From Paenibacillus sinopodophylli (GTDB lineage Bacteria; Bacillota; Bacilli; Paenibacillales; Paenibacillaceae), in assembly GCF_005930355.1 (NCBI RefSeq), contig NZ_VDBO01000001.1:62001-126000 (forward strand): a stretch of 64,000 nucleotides of DNA. The letters run 5' to 3'. Below, one piece after another: positions 34,602 through 43,855 of the stretch (the stretch's first letter is position 1; the number at the start of each line of letters is the position of its first letter). The notes beneath the pieces are model-generated. The model was not told the origin of the DNA, searched no databases, and saw nothing but the letters and a program-made list of their open reading frames with translations. Made by a program: the position numbers and the translations under genes.

Positions 34602-34646
34602 ATGTTGTTAAGCTCCATGTCAGATATCAGCCCGATTTCAAAATAA
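34602..34646 (+). CDS. Possible 14-codon peptide
   Basis: A short frame, MLLSSMSDISPISK then stop, sits behind GAGGAGGAG (34585-34593), a near-perfect ribosome site, about 110 nt upstream of the kinase start. It could be a leader or signal peptide, or a chance frame. There is no other evidence. Confidence 0.2.
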   Translation: MLLSSMSDISPISK

Positions 34647-34753
34647 CTCCCTTTACGTATCCTTTGAATGTGATAAGATAATGAAACTCAAGATCCATCC
34701 CCATACAATATCTCTTAACATTGTGAACACACTTCATGACACGGAGGGCAACC

Positions 34754-36508
34754 ATGAGAACTAGGCTAGATATTTCGTTTCCAAACTCTATTTTTATCCG
34801 GCTGATTACGACTTTTTTGCTCATTATGATCCCCATTTTTTTGCTTGGCTTTTATATCTACAATTGGAGCGTCAAGACGGCTAGAGATGATATCTCTCAA
34901 TCAGCAGAGACGCAGGTTTCCACCTACCTATCAGACCTTGAAAATGAGCTTGAACGAATGAAGTTCCTCTTATACGATTCGATTAATGATGGCAATTTGA
35001 ATAAGCTGTCCGTTACATGGGCGGCGATGGGCAACGTCAAGCGTACCGAGAGCATTAATCTAGTCCAAGATCGGTTAACGACTATTCAAAATAGCAGCGC
35101 TTACATTCGTAATGTGTCTGCCCATGTACCATCAACGGGAAAATCTATTTCGTCTAAGGAGGGTGCATACACCTTCGATGAAGAGCGCTATTATAATTTG
35201 CAGACTAAATTCGGGCAAGGCGCAAAATTGATCGTTTGGCATGATGGTCTTCATATTAGCGCTTCGAGGCTTAGCGGTACGAAAGGTGCAAGTCCATTGT
35301 TTGTTGTGGAGATAGAGCTCGACACCGATAAACTACGGGCAGCATTAAGTCAGTTTAATACTTATGCCGGAAGCGGATCCTATCTAATGGTCACAGATTC
35401 GAACTTTACTCTCCGAACGATAAGCGGCATTGAAAATGACTTTATTATCAAGGATGTTGCACAAAGATTAGGTGAAGATGACGATGCTAGAACGGCTTCC
35501 ATAAAAGTCAAAGGAAACAATTATTTGTTCACGCAATCAACCTCTGAAGTTTTGGATCTTACGATTGGCAAATATATCCCTGAACACGTCATTTTACAGC
35601 CCATTGATCGTTTCTATATTTGGGCGTGGGTGTTCATATTGACTGCAATTCTTATTATCGTTGTATACACCTTGTCGACGTATAAGCTCATCCATAAGCC
35701 CCTCCTTACGCTGGTTAAAAGTTTTCGTCGCATGGAGAACGGAGATCTCAACATTGAAATCAAGCACAAGCATAATGATGAATTCCGATATCTTTACAGC
35801 CGATTCAACCATATGGTAGGCAACCTTCGCAATTTGATTGATCGCGTTTATAAGCAAGAGATTATGACGCAGCGTGCCGAATTGAAGCAACTGCAGTCAC
35901 AGATCAACCCGCACTTTCTGTATAACAGTTTCTTTATTCTCAATACGATGGCGAGAACGAAAGACTATGAAAGTGTTGAACAGTTTACAATGCAGTTGGG
36001 TGAATACTTTCAATTCATTACGAGAAACGCATCAGACGACATTCCTCTTCGTGATGAAATCCATCATGCTCGTATCTATACAAATATTCAGGCTTTCCGA
36101 TTTTCTCGGCGCATTAAAGTACAATTTGACCCGTTGCCTGAGAATATGGCGTTTATTGCCGTTCCGCGTCTGATCGTACAGCCAATTATTGAGAATAGCT
36201 TTGAACATAGTTTGGAAAAAATGAAGAAGGGCGGTTATCTCTGCATCCGCTTTGAATCGACGGAAGAGGAGTGGAGTATTGTTGTAGAGGATAACGGAAA
36301 TAGTCTGAATGATCAAAGTCTGATGCAATTATCGAGTGCGATGAACAGCATTGAACCGGGTGAAGAAACGACAGGCTTGATCAACATTCATCGCAGGCTC
36401 GCATTAAGCTTAGGCGAGAAGAGCGGGCTCCGCGTGGATCGAAGTGAGTTTGGGGGCCTACGAGTAGTTCTGTACTTCCCAAAGGAGAGGAGAATGAATC
36501 ATGTTTAG
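34754..36508 (+). CDS. YesM-type sensor histidine kinase
   Basis: 584 residues: membrane helix (about 15-37), extracytoplasmic sensor region (about 40-285), second helix (288-308), HAMP, and the kinase core with QINPHFLYN (phospho-His 387), then an HATPase domain (QPIIENSFEHSL, VEDNGNS, GLINIHRRL). The ATG at 34736 is rejected because ACGGAGGG lies between it and the ATG at 34754. The stop overlaps the regulator start by 8 nt. It should sense an extracellular sugar signal for the transporter genes that follow. Confidence 0.92.
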   Translation: MRTRLDISFPNSIFIRLITTFLLIMIPIFLLGFYIYNWSVKTARDDISQSAETQVSTYLSDLENELERMKFLLYDSINDGNLNKLSVTWAAMGNVKRTESINLVQDRLTTIQNSSAYIRNVSAHVPSTGKSISSKEGAYTFDEERYYNLQTKFGQGAKLIVWHDGLHISASRLSGTKGASPLFVVEIELDTDKLRAALSQFNTYAGSGSYLMVTDSNFTLRTISGIENDFIIKDVAQRLGEDDDARTASIKVKGNNYLFTQSTSEVLDLTIGKYIPEHVILQPIDRFYIWAWVFILTAILIIVVYTLSTYKLIHKPLLTLVKSFRRMENGDLNIEIKHKHNDEFRYLYSRFNHMVGNLRNLIDRVYKQEIMTQRAELKQLQSQINPHFLYNSFFILNTMARTKDYESVEQFTMQLGEYFQFITRNASDDIPLRDEIHHARIYTNIQAFRFSRRIKVQFDPLPENMAFIAVPRLIVQPIIENSFEHSLEKMKKGGYLCIRFESTEEEWSIVVEDNGNSLNDQSLMQLSSAMNSIEPGEETTGLINIHRRLALSLGEKSGLRVDRSEFGGLRVVLYFPKERRMNHV

Positions 36509-38138
36509 ATTGCTTATTGTTGACGATGAAGAATATATCACTGATGGATTGTATGAGGTAATCAGCGGGCTGGACGAGCCTGAATTGGACGTATGTAAAG
36601 CTTATTCTGCCAGCGAAGCACTCGAGTGGCTCGGTCGTACGCGGATAGATATTGTGCTGACAGATATCCGTATGCCGGATATGGACGGGTTGGAGTTATT
36701 CGAGCGAATCAAAGCCCATTGGCCAAGATGTCGCACTATTTTTCTTACGGGCTATCCAGAATTCGGGTACGTTTATCACGCTATCCAGTCTCCAGGAGTT
36801 AGTTACCTGCTGAAGACGGAAGGTTACGACAAACTGATTGCGAAAATAACAGAAACGGTACGTGAGTTGGATGAGAGTCTGCGAATGACCGATTTGCAAC
36901 AGCGATCGCAGGAACTCGAGGAAAAACTGGAGTCCCATCTGCATGGTGACTATTTTAGAGATCTTTTAACCGGGAAGGTTCCCATTACTAATCTCGCATT
37001 CGAGTTTGAAGAAATGGGACTGCAGCTTGATCCGGATAAGCCGATTCTGATGACGATATGCCAGATACTGGATACGGATGTCGATTCCTTGCACGCAGCG
37101 AGGAAGGATTCACTGAGCTCTGTTTGTTACTTGACCGATTCCTTCTTATCAGATCAGCTTAGATCTACTTGCGTGACAGACTGGCGCGGCAATTTGGTTT
37201 GGTTCATCCAACCGTTAAGGTTGGATGAAGAGTACACAGATAAGGAACCAATCGAGATCGGTCGATTTGTTCAAGGTACGCTTGAGCTCATTCAGAAGGC
37301 ATGTACGGAATCGCTCGGATTATCGGTCGCCTTTGCAATCAACGAATCGATGAGACCGTGGGAGGAGCTCGTTTCATGTTACGAAAGACTGCAGCAATTA
37401 TTATGGCTGCAAATCGGCGATGGAGTGTCAATGATTGTCACGGATCATTCGGACGATGAAGAAGGAGATCCAAGACCATTCTCTCAAGATCGAACACCAA
37501 TACAGAAGGCTGAGCTGCTAATCGGTTACCTGGAGTCTGGCCGTAAGCCACAGTTCGAAGCCTTGCTGGAACAATGGGAGCAGGAGCTTCTAGCTGCGAA
37601 TGTGGATAGTATGCAGGCGTTGGAATCCTATTATGCGATTACACTAGCGCTTCTGTCTCATATCAATCGTTGGCGGCCAACTAATATTAAGATTGAATTT
37701 GGTCGTCTTATTCGTTTCGACGATCATGCCACACGAAGCGAGGCGATGGCTTACGCGAAGGAGACGGCTCGTATGCTGTTTATGGCACGCCATACGGAGG
37801 AAAGACGCAGAGCTGGAGATATTATCGACCGTGTTCAAGCATATATAGAGGATCATCTTTCAGGCGATTTATCCTTAGTACGGCTGTCAGAGCTCGTTCA
37901 CTTCAATCCCGCCTACCTATCTAGGTTATTCAAACAAGAATGTGGTGTTAATCTCTCTACTTACATCGAGGATATACGGCTGAGAAAGGCCAAAGATTTG
38001 TTGGAAAGAGGCGAGGATAAGATTCATGAAGTAGGTGCGTTAGTAGGTTATGAGACTGCTCATTCATTCACCCGTTTCTTCAAAAAAGCAATTGGTGTCA
38101 CTCCCCAAGAGTTTAGGAAAGCGCTATCAAAAAAGTAG
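36501..38138 (+). CDS. YesN-type response regulator, AraC family
   Basis: 545 residues. Receiver domain with IVDDEE, phospho-acceptor D55 in LTDIRMPDMDG and K105 in YLLKTEG. A long linker follows, then the AraC double helix-turn-helix (about 440-545; FNPAYLSRLFKQECGVNLSTY, VGALVGYETAHSFTRFFKK). It overlaps the kinase gene by 8 nt and is translationally coupled. The likely target is the importer operon starting at 38263. I could not find a convincing pair of direct repeats there. Confidence 0.92.
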   Translation: MFRLLIVDDEEYITDGLYEVISGLDEPELDVCKAYSASEALEWLGRTRIDIVLTDIRMPDMDGLELFERIKAHWPRCRTIFLTGYPEFGYVYHAIQSPGVSYLLKTEGYDKLIAKITETVRELDESLRMTDLQQRSQELEEKLESHLHGDYFRDLLTGKVPITNLAFEFEEMGLQLDPDKPILMTICQILDTDVDSLHAARKDSLSSVCYLTDSFLSDQLRSTCVTDWRGNLVWFIQPLRLDEEYTDKEPIEIGRFVQGTLELIQKACTESLGLSVAFAINESMRPWEELVSCYERLQQLLWLQIGDGVSMIVTDHSDDEEGDPRPFSQDRTPIQKAELLIGYLESGRKPQFEALLEQWEQELLAANVDSMQALESYYAITLALLSHINRWRPTNIKIEFGRLIRFDDHATRSEAMAYAKETARMLFMARHTEERRRAGDIIDRVQAYIEDHLSGDLSLVRLSELVHFNPAYLSRLFKQECGVNLSTYIEDIRLRKAKDLLERGEDKIHEVGALVGYETAHSFTRFFKKAIGVTPQEFRKALSKK

Positions 38139-38262
38139 AATAAGGGTAAGGAATGTCAAAACAAGTACATGGATAGACTGGTTCCCGTAAGGCATAATTG
38201 TGTTAGCGGAAGATTGTAGTCTTACAATCGCAGCTAAATAGAATCAAGAAGGGGGAATCGCA

Positions 38263-39963
38263 ATGAATAGGTGGAAAAGCAAACGAAATGTCCTACTGCC
38301 ACTGATTGCAATCATGATCATTGTGTTGATTTTATCGGCTTGCGGCAAAAATGAAAGCGATAACAAGAATGAGGGAGAGGCGACAAATAAAAACAACGCC
38401 TCTTCGAGCGTAGAGGAAGGCCCGCTCAGCAAATATGATCCTCCTATCGAAGTCTCGTTTGTAAGATCCACAGACGACACGCTCGAGACGAACGTTCTCG
38501 GCAATCTATCAGGAGAAACGTTGGCGGACAACCGTTGGACGCGCTTATACGAGGAGTCGCTAGGCATCAAAATCAAATACGATTGGGTTGTCAAAGGCAC
38601 TGATCAATACACCCAAAAGTTGAATGTTACGCTGGCATCAGGGGAGTTGCCGGATGTCATCCAAGTAGATGCCATCCAGCTTAAGCAGTTGGCTGATTCC
38701 GATATGATTGAGGATCTAACGGAATTGTACGACAAATATGCTTCGCAGTTGACGAAAGACACGCTTGCTCAGGAAGGTACAGCACCTTTCGACAGTACGA
38801 CCATTGATGGTAAATTGATGGGATTGCCATTAACGGATGGCGCAATTGATCGTTCGCAATTGCTATGGATTAGAACGGACTGGCTGGAGAAACTCGGTTT
38901 GCAGCCTCCTAAGACGATGGATGATGTACTCGCTATTTCGAAAGCTTTCACAGAAAGCGATCCAGACGGTAATGGCAAGCAGGATACATTTGGCCTGGGC
39001 TTGTCGAGGGAACTATGGGGCGGCGCGATGGCACTTGAAGGTTTCATGGCTGGGTATAATGCCTTCCCTAACATGTGGGTAGAGGATGCTTCGGGCACTG
39101 TTGTTTACGGTGGGGTGCAGCCGGAAGTCAAGAAGGCTCTGCAAGTGCTTCAGAATATGCTGAAAGCGCAGCAGATTGAAAAGGAATTTGGCATCAAAGA
39201 TTCAGGCAAAGTAGCAGAGCAGTTTGCAGTTGGCAAGATTGGTATGGAATATGGCCAACAATGGAACTCACTTTGGCCGTTGCAGGCTAGCCGTGATAAT
39301 GATCCCAACGCAGAGTGGCAGGCATTTCCTATCGTGAGTGAAACTGGCGATGGAGCGAAAGTTCCGCTTCAGTCAAATACGCGATTGGCGTACGCAGTTC
39401 GTAAGGGAGCAGCAAATCCCGAAGCGGTTATTAAAATGTATAATCTGCATTTAGAAAAGAACTGGGGAGAAAGTGAGGAAAACGACAAGTACTATGCACC
39501 TCCGGAAGCGGAAGGCGTATGGAAACTATCCCCGGTAACACCTGGACCAGCGTTCAAAAATCTTGCAGCTTTCCGTGAGATTAATGCGGCACGACAATCG
39601 GGAGATACTTCGGCTCTCAAGGGAGAAGCCAAAACGATTCAAGCAAAGCTGGATGAATTCGCTTCAGGAAGCAAAGAAGGATTCGCACTGTGGGGCTGGG
39701 AACGAATTTATGGTCCGGCAAGCTCTTACTCTGTCATTGACCAGTATGATAAGAATGGACAGTTTTTGATGGACGGCTTCACTACGGTTCCAACGCCGAC
39801 CATGATCGAAAGAAAATCGACGCTCGATAAGCTTCAGAATGAAACGTTTATCAATATTATTCTTGGGGATTCGATTGATAGCTTTGATAAGTTTGTTACG
39901 GATTGGAAAAGACTTGGCGGCGACGATATAACCAAAGAAGTTAATGACGCGCGTATCAAGTAG
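38263..39963 (+). CDS. Sugar ABC transporter binding lipoprotein
   Basis: 566 residues. The lipoprotein signal ends in LILSAC with lipid Cys27, followed by an Asn/Glu/Lys-rich linker. The mature part is an LplA-type solute-binding protein with a Ca-loop-like stretch (DPDGNGKQDTFG, about 229-240), common in this family. It is an extracellular receptor for the two permeases that follow. AAGGGGG precedes the ATG. A hairpin with T run lies between it and the first permease, fitting higher expression of the binding protein. Confidence 0.93.
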   Translation: MNRWKSKRNVLLPLIAIMIIVLILSACGKNESDNKNEGEATNKNNASSSVEEGPLSKYDPPIEVSFVRSTDDTLETNVLGNLSGETLADNRWTRLYEESLGIKIKYDWVVKGTDQYTQKLNVTLASGELPDVIQVDAIQLKQLADSDMIEDLTELYDKYASQLTKDTLAQEGTAPFDSTTIDGKLMGLPLTDGAIDRSQLLWIRTDWLEKLGLQPPKTMDDVLAISKAFTESDPDGNGKQDTFGLGLSRELWGGAMALEGFMAGYNAFPNMWVEDASGTVVYGGVQPEVKKALQVLQNMLKAQQIEKEFGIKDSGKVAEQFAVGKIGMEYGQQWNSLWPLQASRDNDPNAEWQAFPIVSETGDGAKVPLQSNTRLAYAVRKGAANPEAVIKMYNLHLEKNWGESEENDKYYAPPEAEGVWKLSPVTPGPAFKNLAAFREINAARQSGDTSALKGEAKTIQAKLDEFASGSKEGFALWGWERIYGPASSYSVIDQYDKNGQFLMDGFTTVPTPTMIERKSTLDKLQNETFINIILGDSIDSFDKFVTDWKRLGGDDITKEVNDARIK

Positions 39964-39973
39964 AATTCAGGTT

Positions 39974-40012
39974 AGGGGGAGTGATTGGCATTGACCATCC
40001 TCCCTTTTTTCT
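39974..40012 (+). terminator. Attenuator-like hairpin between binding protein and permease
   Basis: AGGGGGA (39974-39980) can pair with TCCTCCCT (39998-40005), imperfectly extended inward, followed by TTTTTTCTT. It is probably a partial terminator. Confidence 0.45.
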
Positions 40013-40040
40013 TAGTACGTTTTTTGTGGAGGCGAGAAAA

Positions 40041-40943
40041 ATGATTAAACGCAAATGGCGACAAGAGCTCCCGCTTCACGCAATGATTTTGCCGGGATTG
40101 GCTTTTATCATCGCATTCTCCTATATACCAATGGCGGGAATCGTGATTGCATTTCAAAAATTTATTCCTGCAAAGGGATTGTTCGGCGATCAGAAATGGA
40201 TTGGTTTGGACAATTTTAAATATGTGATGAATCTACCCGGCTTCACGCAGGTGCTTTGGAATACGATGTATATTTCCAGTTTAAAGCTGCTGCTTGGTCT
40301 CATTGTGCCTATCGTATTTGCGATATTGCTGAATGAGCTTCAAGGAAAGTTTTTAAAACGATCGATTCAGACAGCAATTTATCTACCGCATTTCTTGTCT
40401 TGGGTTATATTGGGAGGCATTCTGGTTGACATGCTGTCGCCATCAGGCGGTATCGTGAACTCCGTTTTAAAGTCGCTTGGGATAGAACCTATCTTTTTTC
40501 TTGGAGACAATCGATGGTTTCCTACGACGCTAGTCGTTTCGGATGTTTGGAAAAATTTCGGTTACGGAACAATCGTGTATTTGGCTGCTATTATGGGGAT
40601 CGATCCCGCACAATATGAGGCGGCAACGATTGACGGTGCGAATAGGTGGCATAAGGCATGGCATATCACGATTCCGGGCATGCGTATGGTCGTTGTGCTC
40701 TTATCCGTTCTAAGTTTAGGACAATTACTGAATGCTGGTTTTGACCAAGTATTCAATCTCTATAGTCTCCCTGTATACAAGAGCGGCGATATCCTAGATA
40801 CATTCGTCTACCGAATTGGGTTACTTGATGCCCAGTATGGGGTCGCAACCGCTGTTGGACTATTTAAATCAATCGTATCGCTGCTGCTCATTTCGGTGTC
40901 CTATTTCTGTGCTTACCGATTTGCAAAGTATCGGATATTTTAA
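40041..40943 (+). CDS. CUT1 sugar ABC transporter permease, LplB type
   Basis: About 300 residues, six membrane helices, EAA loop EAATIDGANRWHKAW near residue 193. The upstream in-frame start at 39981 lies inside the hairpin and is rejected; GTGGAGGCG serves the ATG at 40041. It pairs with the permease 12 nt downstream. No ATPase is encoded nearby. Confidence 0.92.
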   Translation: MIKRKWRQELPLHAMILPGLAFIIAFSYIPMAGIVIAFQKFIPAKGLFGDQKWIGLDNFKYVMNLPGFTQVLWNTMYISSLKLLLGLIVPIVFAILLNELQGKFLKRSIQTAIYLPHFLSWVILGGILVDMLSPSGGIVNSVLKSLGIEPIFFLGDNRWFPTTLVVSDVWKNFGYGTIVYLAAIMGIDPAQYEAATIDGANRWHKAWHITIPGMRMVVVLLSVLSLGQLLNAGFDQVFNLYSLPVYKSGDILDTFVYRIGLLDAQYGVATAVGLFKSIVSLLLISVSYFCAYRFAKYRIF

Positions 40944-40955
40944 GGAGGAACGGAT

Positions 40956-41879
40956 ATGTCCAAGGACATCGCAACAGGTAAATACCCCAAAGACTCCGCT
41001 TCTTCAATCAGGAGACGAATCGATGGGTTCGCAATCATCAACGGTGTGCTGCTTACGCTGGTTTCCCTGCTATGCATCTTGCCGCTCATACACATCGCAG
41101 CTGTATCATTCAGTTCCAGTTCTGCGGCTGCTGCCGGGTTGATAAAACTGTGGCCGGTTGAATTTACGCTTAAGTCCTATGAATACGTTGGCGGGCGCGA
41201 GGAGTTTTGGAGAGCGATGCTCGTATCGGTGCAGCGTATTGCGATAGGGACCCCGCTTAATCTATTGCTGATTGTGCTGGTTGCATACCCATTATCAAAG
41301 GAGTCGGGTCAATTTGCTTTCAGGAGCATTTATGCTTGGGTTTTCTTCATTCCTCTATTATTCAACGGCGGAATGATACCGTGGTACATCACGATCAAGC
41401 AGTTTGGCCTGCTTGACAGCATATGGGCGCTAGTTCTGCCGGGGGCAGTTCCCATATTTAGTGTCGTGCTCATGTTGAATTTCTTTCGCCAAACGCCAAA
41501 GGAGCTTGAGGAAGCAGCCGTCATGGACGGCGCAGGTCAATGGACGGTTCTTTGGCGTGTATTCATTCCTATTTCGATGCCTGCACTAGCTACACTTGCG
41601 CTGTTCTCCATGGTTGATAACTGGAATAGCTGGTTCGATGGTCTTATTCTAATGAACAATCCGATGAATTATCCGCTTCAGAGTTATATACAAACCATTG
41701 TGGTTCAGGGTGATTTTGGTGCAATGACCCGCGAGGATTTGATGAATCTATCTCAAATATCCGACCGTACTCTAAAAGCTTCGCAGATTTTCTTGGGAAC
41801 ATTGCCGATTATTATGGCGTATCCGTTTCTGCAAAAATATTTCGTAAAAGGTATCGTTGTTGGAAGTGTTAAAGGGTAA
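40956..41879 (+). CDS. CUT1 sugar ABC transporter permease, LplC type
   Basis: 307 residues, six membrane helices, EAA loop EEAAVMDGAGQWTVLW near residue 184 and the C-terminal QKYFVKGIVVGSVKG. TAAGGAGG overlaps the stop region of the partner permease. It forms the second half of the channel. The uncharacterised enzyme-like gene starts 44 nt later, so the operon continues. Confidence 0.93.
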   Translation: MSKDIATGKYPKDSASSIRRRIDGFAIINGVLLTLVSLLCILPLIHIAAVSFSSSSAAAAGLIKLWPVEFTLKSYEYVGGREEFWRAMLVSVQRIAIGTPLNLLLIVLVAYPLSKESGQFAFRSIYAWVFFIPLLFNGGMIPWYITIKQFGLLDSIWALVLPGAVPIFSVVLMLNFFRQTPKELEEAAVMDGAGQWTVLWRVFIPISMPALATLALFSMVDNWNSWFDGLILMNNPMNYPLQSYIQTIVVQGDFGAMTREDLMNLSQISDRTLKASQIFLGTLPIIMAYPFLQKYFVKGIVVGSVKG

Positions 41880-41923
41880 GAGGGATTAGGTCACTTCATC
41901 TAGATGAATAGGGAGGTTTCTGA

Positions 41924-43837
41924 ATGACTTTGCTTCATTGGCATGAAGGAGAGCAAGGCACGGAGTTCTACCTGAATGGACGAAAGGTAGGCACCGCTGT
42001 TAACGAAGCTAACTCAAAGGATAGCTTTGTATTGACTGAGGAGGGCGTCGTTAGTTGGCAGAGAAGCACGAAGACGCCAATGACAGAGATGACGATGCGA
42101 TTCGAAGCGGATTTTGGGATTGAATATTATCTCATCCCGGCACTGCAATACAACGGCAATACATTCGCCATTCAAGATTTTATCGATGTCCGAAATGCGG
42201 CAACGACTGTCGAACAAGCAGAGATAAAGGAAGAACCCACCTACTTTGCTAATCAAAGGGAACCAGAATCCGGCTTGCCGTGGCGATTTGGCTGGCACCG
42301 AATGAGCGTTCCTGGGGCGAGCTATTCGGAGGGAAGCGGGATGTCGGCAGGCGGATTTCTTCCTGCAGGACAGTTGGATGGAGCCTGCTCGGTCTATGAG
42401 GAGAACGGAGGAGCCGTCCACGAATGGCTATGGCCGGAACAAGACGGACCACTTCCAGTGTTCACGGATGGCAAGCGAAATCAGCACTACCGTAAACCTA
42501 TTTCGCCGCGAAACGAGTTCAGTGTCATGTTGGTGTTTGTCGCAACCGAACGTCCTCGAGAGTCATGGAGCAAGCTGCTTGACGAAGCTTGGAAGCAGAA
42601 CTATGTATGGCGAGCTCCAATGCGCTCTAACGAAAATCTGTGGGAGCTTGGCATTCAGTATGCGAAGCTGCTCTACACCGAAGAAGCTGATGGATTCAAA
42701 GGTTTCAGCATCGGCTTCATTTGGGAGAATGAGACATGGATGAAACGATCCGTGCAGAAATATGAAATTGGATGGTGCGGACAGAACGCTTCAATCGCGA
42801 ATTCCTTGCTGGTTCACTCTGCGATGGTAGGTGACAAGGAAGCTGCCGAGATGGCGATCAGCGTATTAGATGCATGGCTTGCCGCTGCTGGGCCGACGGG
42901 TCTTATCCCAACGCATTATGACGATAATATGTACACGAACGGACATGCCAAGACTACGGATGCCTGCAACCTGGGAACAGCCGCTGTTCAACTATTCGAG
43001 GCAGAGCGGAATGCTGAGCTATTGGGTATTGATCGGCCAGCTTATGGACAAATGGCGATGCGAATTTGTGATTTCGCATTGAAGGTTATGGACGATTCCG
43101 GACGGATAGGAAAGAGTTGGTTGGAATCGGATCTTTCACCGGCCGTGAAGGATGGGGGCACAGGCGCATTTCTCACGATGGCACTTTGCGAAGCGGCTAA
43201 AGCAACGGGCAGCGAACGTTATCTGTCGGAAGCGAGGCGCAGTCATGCTTATTATATGACAGAATTGCAACAGAGCGGGTATACGACAGCAGGTGCATTG
43301 GATATATTCTCAATAGACAAGGAATCATGTATTCCTCTGCTGAAAAGCAGTATGCTGCTGCATGACATAACTGGCGATCCTTCTTACCTCGCATGCGCGG
43401 AGCGTGCCGCATGGTATCTGTCAACGTGGCAATGGCATTTCACAAAGCCATTCCCGGAGGAAAGCCTTCTCGGGCAATTGGATTACGATACATTTGGAGG
43501 AACGGCGGTATCCATACATGGCGGAATGGATCCTTTCGCACTTTGTTACGTTCATGAATTGTGTGATCTTGCAGCTTTGACAGGTCACTCACAATGGCAT
43601 GAGCGTGCAGGGGCTATCTGGAGGCATGGCCAGCAGGGAATATCTGATGGGGATTTGAGGCTTGACGGTAAATCGCCACGACCCGTCGGCAGCCAAGATG
43701 AGTCGTGCAACTACACGTATGGGAAAAGTGAAAATACACCTACGCAGTGGCTTGTTGCTTGGCCAGCAGCGTTTCGCTTAGAGGCGCTGCGCAAGATTTT
43801 GCCGGTTAACGCCGAGCATGGAAAGCGAATATTTTAA
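41924..43837 (+). CDS. Uncharacterised protein, six-hairpin glycosidase-like
   Basis: 637 residues. I do not recognise a characterised family. The N-terminal third (about 1-220) looks rich in beta strands (EFYLNGRKVGTAVNE, LDGACSVYEENGGAVHEWLW). The remainder (about 235-625) alternates helices and Gly-rich turns (NLWELGIQYAKLLY, GWCGQNASIANSLLVHSAM, GPTGLIPTHYDDN, KDGGTGAFLTMALCEA) as in (alpha/alpha)6-barrel glycosidases and lyases. Candidate catalytic acids lie in WENETW, THYDDN and SQDESCN, but none can be assigned. There is no signal peptide. Position directly after an oligosaccharide importer and before a beta-helix protein suggests an intracellular sugar-cleaving enzyme (inference). Confidence 0.75.
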   Translation: MTLLHWHEGEQGTEFYLNGRKVGTAVNEANSKDSFVLTEEGVVSWQRSTKTPMTEMTMRFEADFGIEYYLIPALQYNGNTFAIQDFIDVRNAATTVEQAEIKEEPTYFANQREPESGLPWRFGWHRMSVPGASYSEGSGMSAGGFLPAGQLDGACSVYEENGGAVHEWLWPEQDGPLPVFTDGKRNQHYRKPISPRNEFSVMLVFVATERPRESWSKLLDEAWKQNYVWRAPMRSNENLWELGIQYAKLLYTEEADGFKGFSIGFIWENETWMKRSVQKYEIGWCGQNASIANSLLVHSAMVGDKEAAEMAISVLDAWLAAAGPTGLIPTHYDDNMYTNGHAKTTDACNLGTAAVQLFEAERNAELLGIDRPAYGQMAMRICDFALKVMDDSGRIGKSWLESDLSPAVKDGGTGAFLTMALCEAAKATGSERYLSEARRSHAYYMTELQQSGYTTAGALDIFSIDKESCIPLLKSSMLLHDITGDPSYLACAERAAWYLSTWQWHFTKPFPEESLLGQLDYDTFGGTAVSIHGGMDPFALCYVHELCDLAALTGHSQWHERAGAIWRHGQQGISDGDLRLDGKSPRPVGSQDESCNYTYGKSENTPTQWLVAWPAAFRLEALRKILPVNAEHGKRIF

Positions 43838-43855
43838 AAAGGAAGAGGGGCGCAT

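Larger units (their letters stand above)
34377..34753. other. Intergenic region before second kinase
   Basis: 377 bp holding the MFS terminator at 34465, a possible short peptide frame at 34602 and the presumed promoter of the kinase/regulator pair. No tandem-repeat operator of the region 1 type is present. Confidence 0.7.

Noticed and set aside
38127..38173. TCAAAAAAGTA and TCAAAACAAGTA as direct repeats for the second regulator
   Set aside because: The two copies differ by an insertion, the pitch is 29-30 bp, and the match is short and A-rich, so chance is likely.
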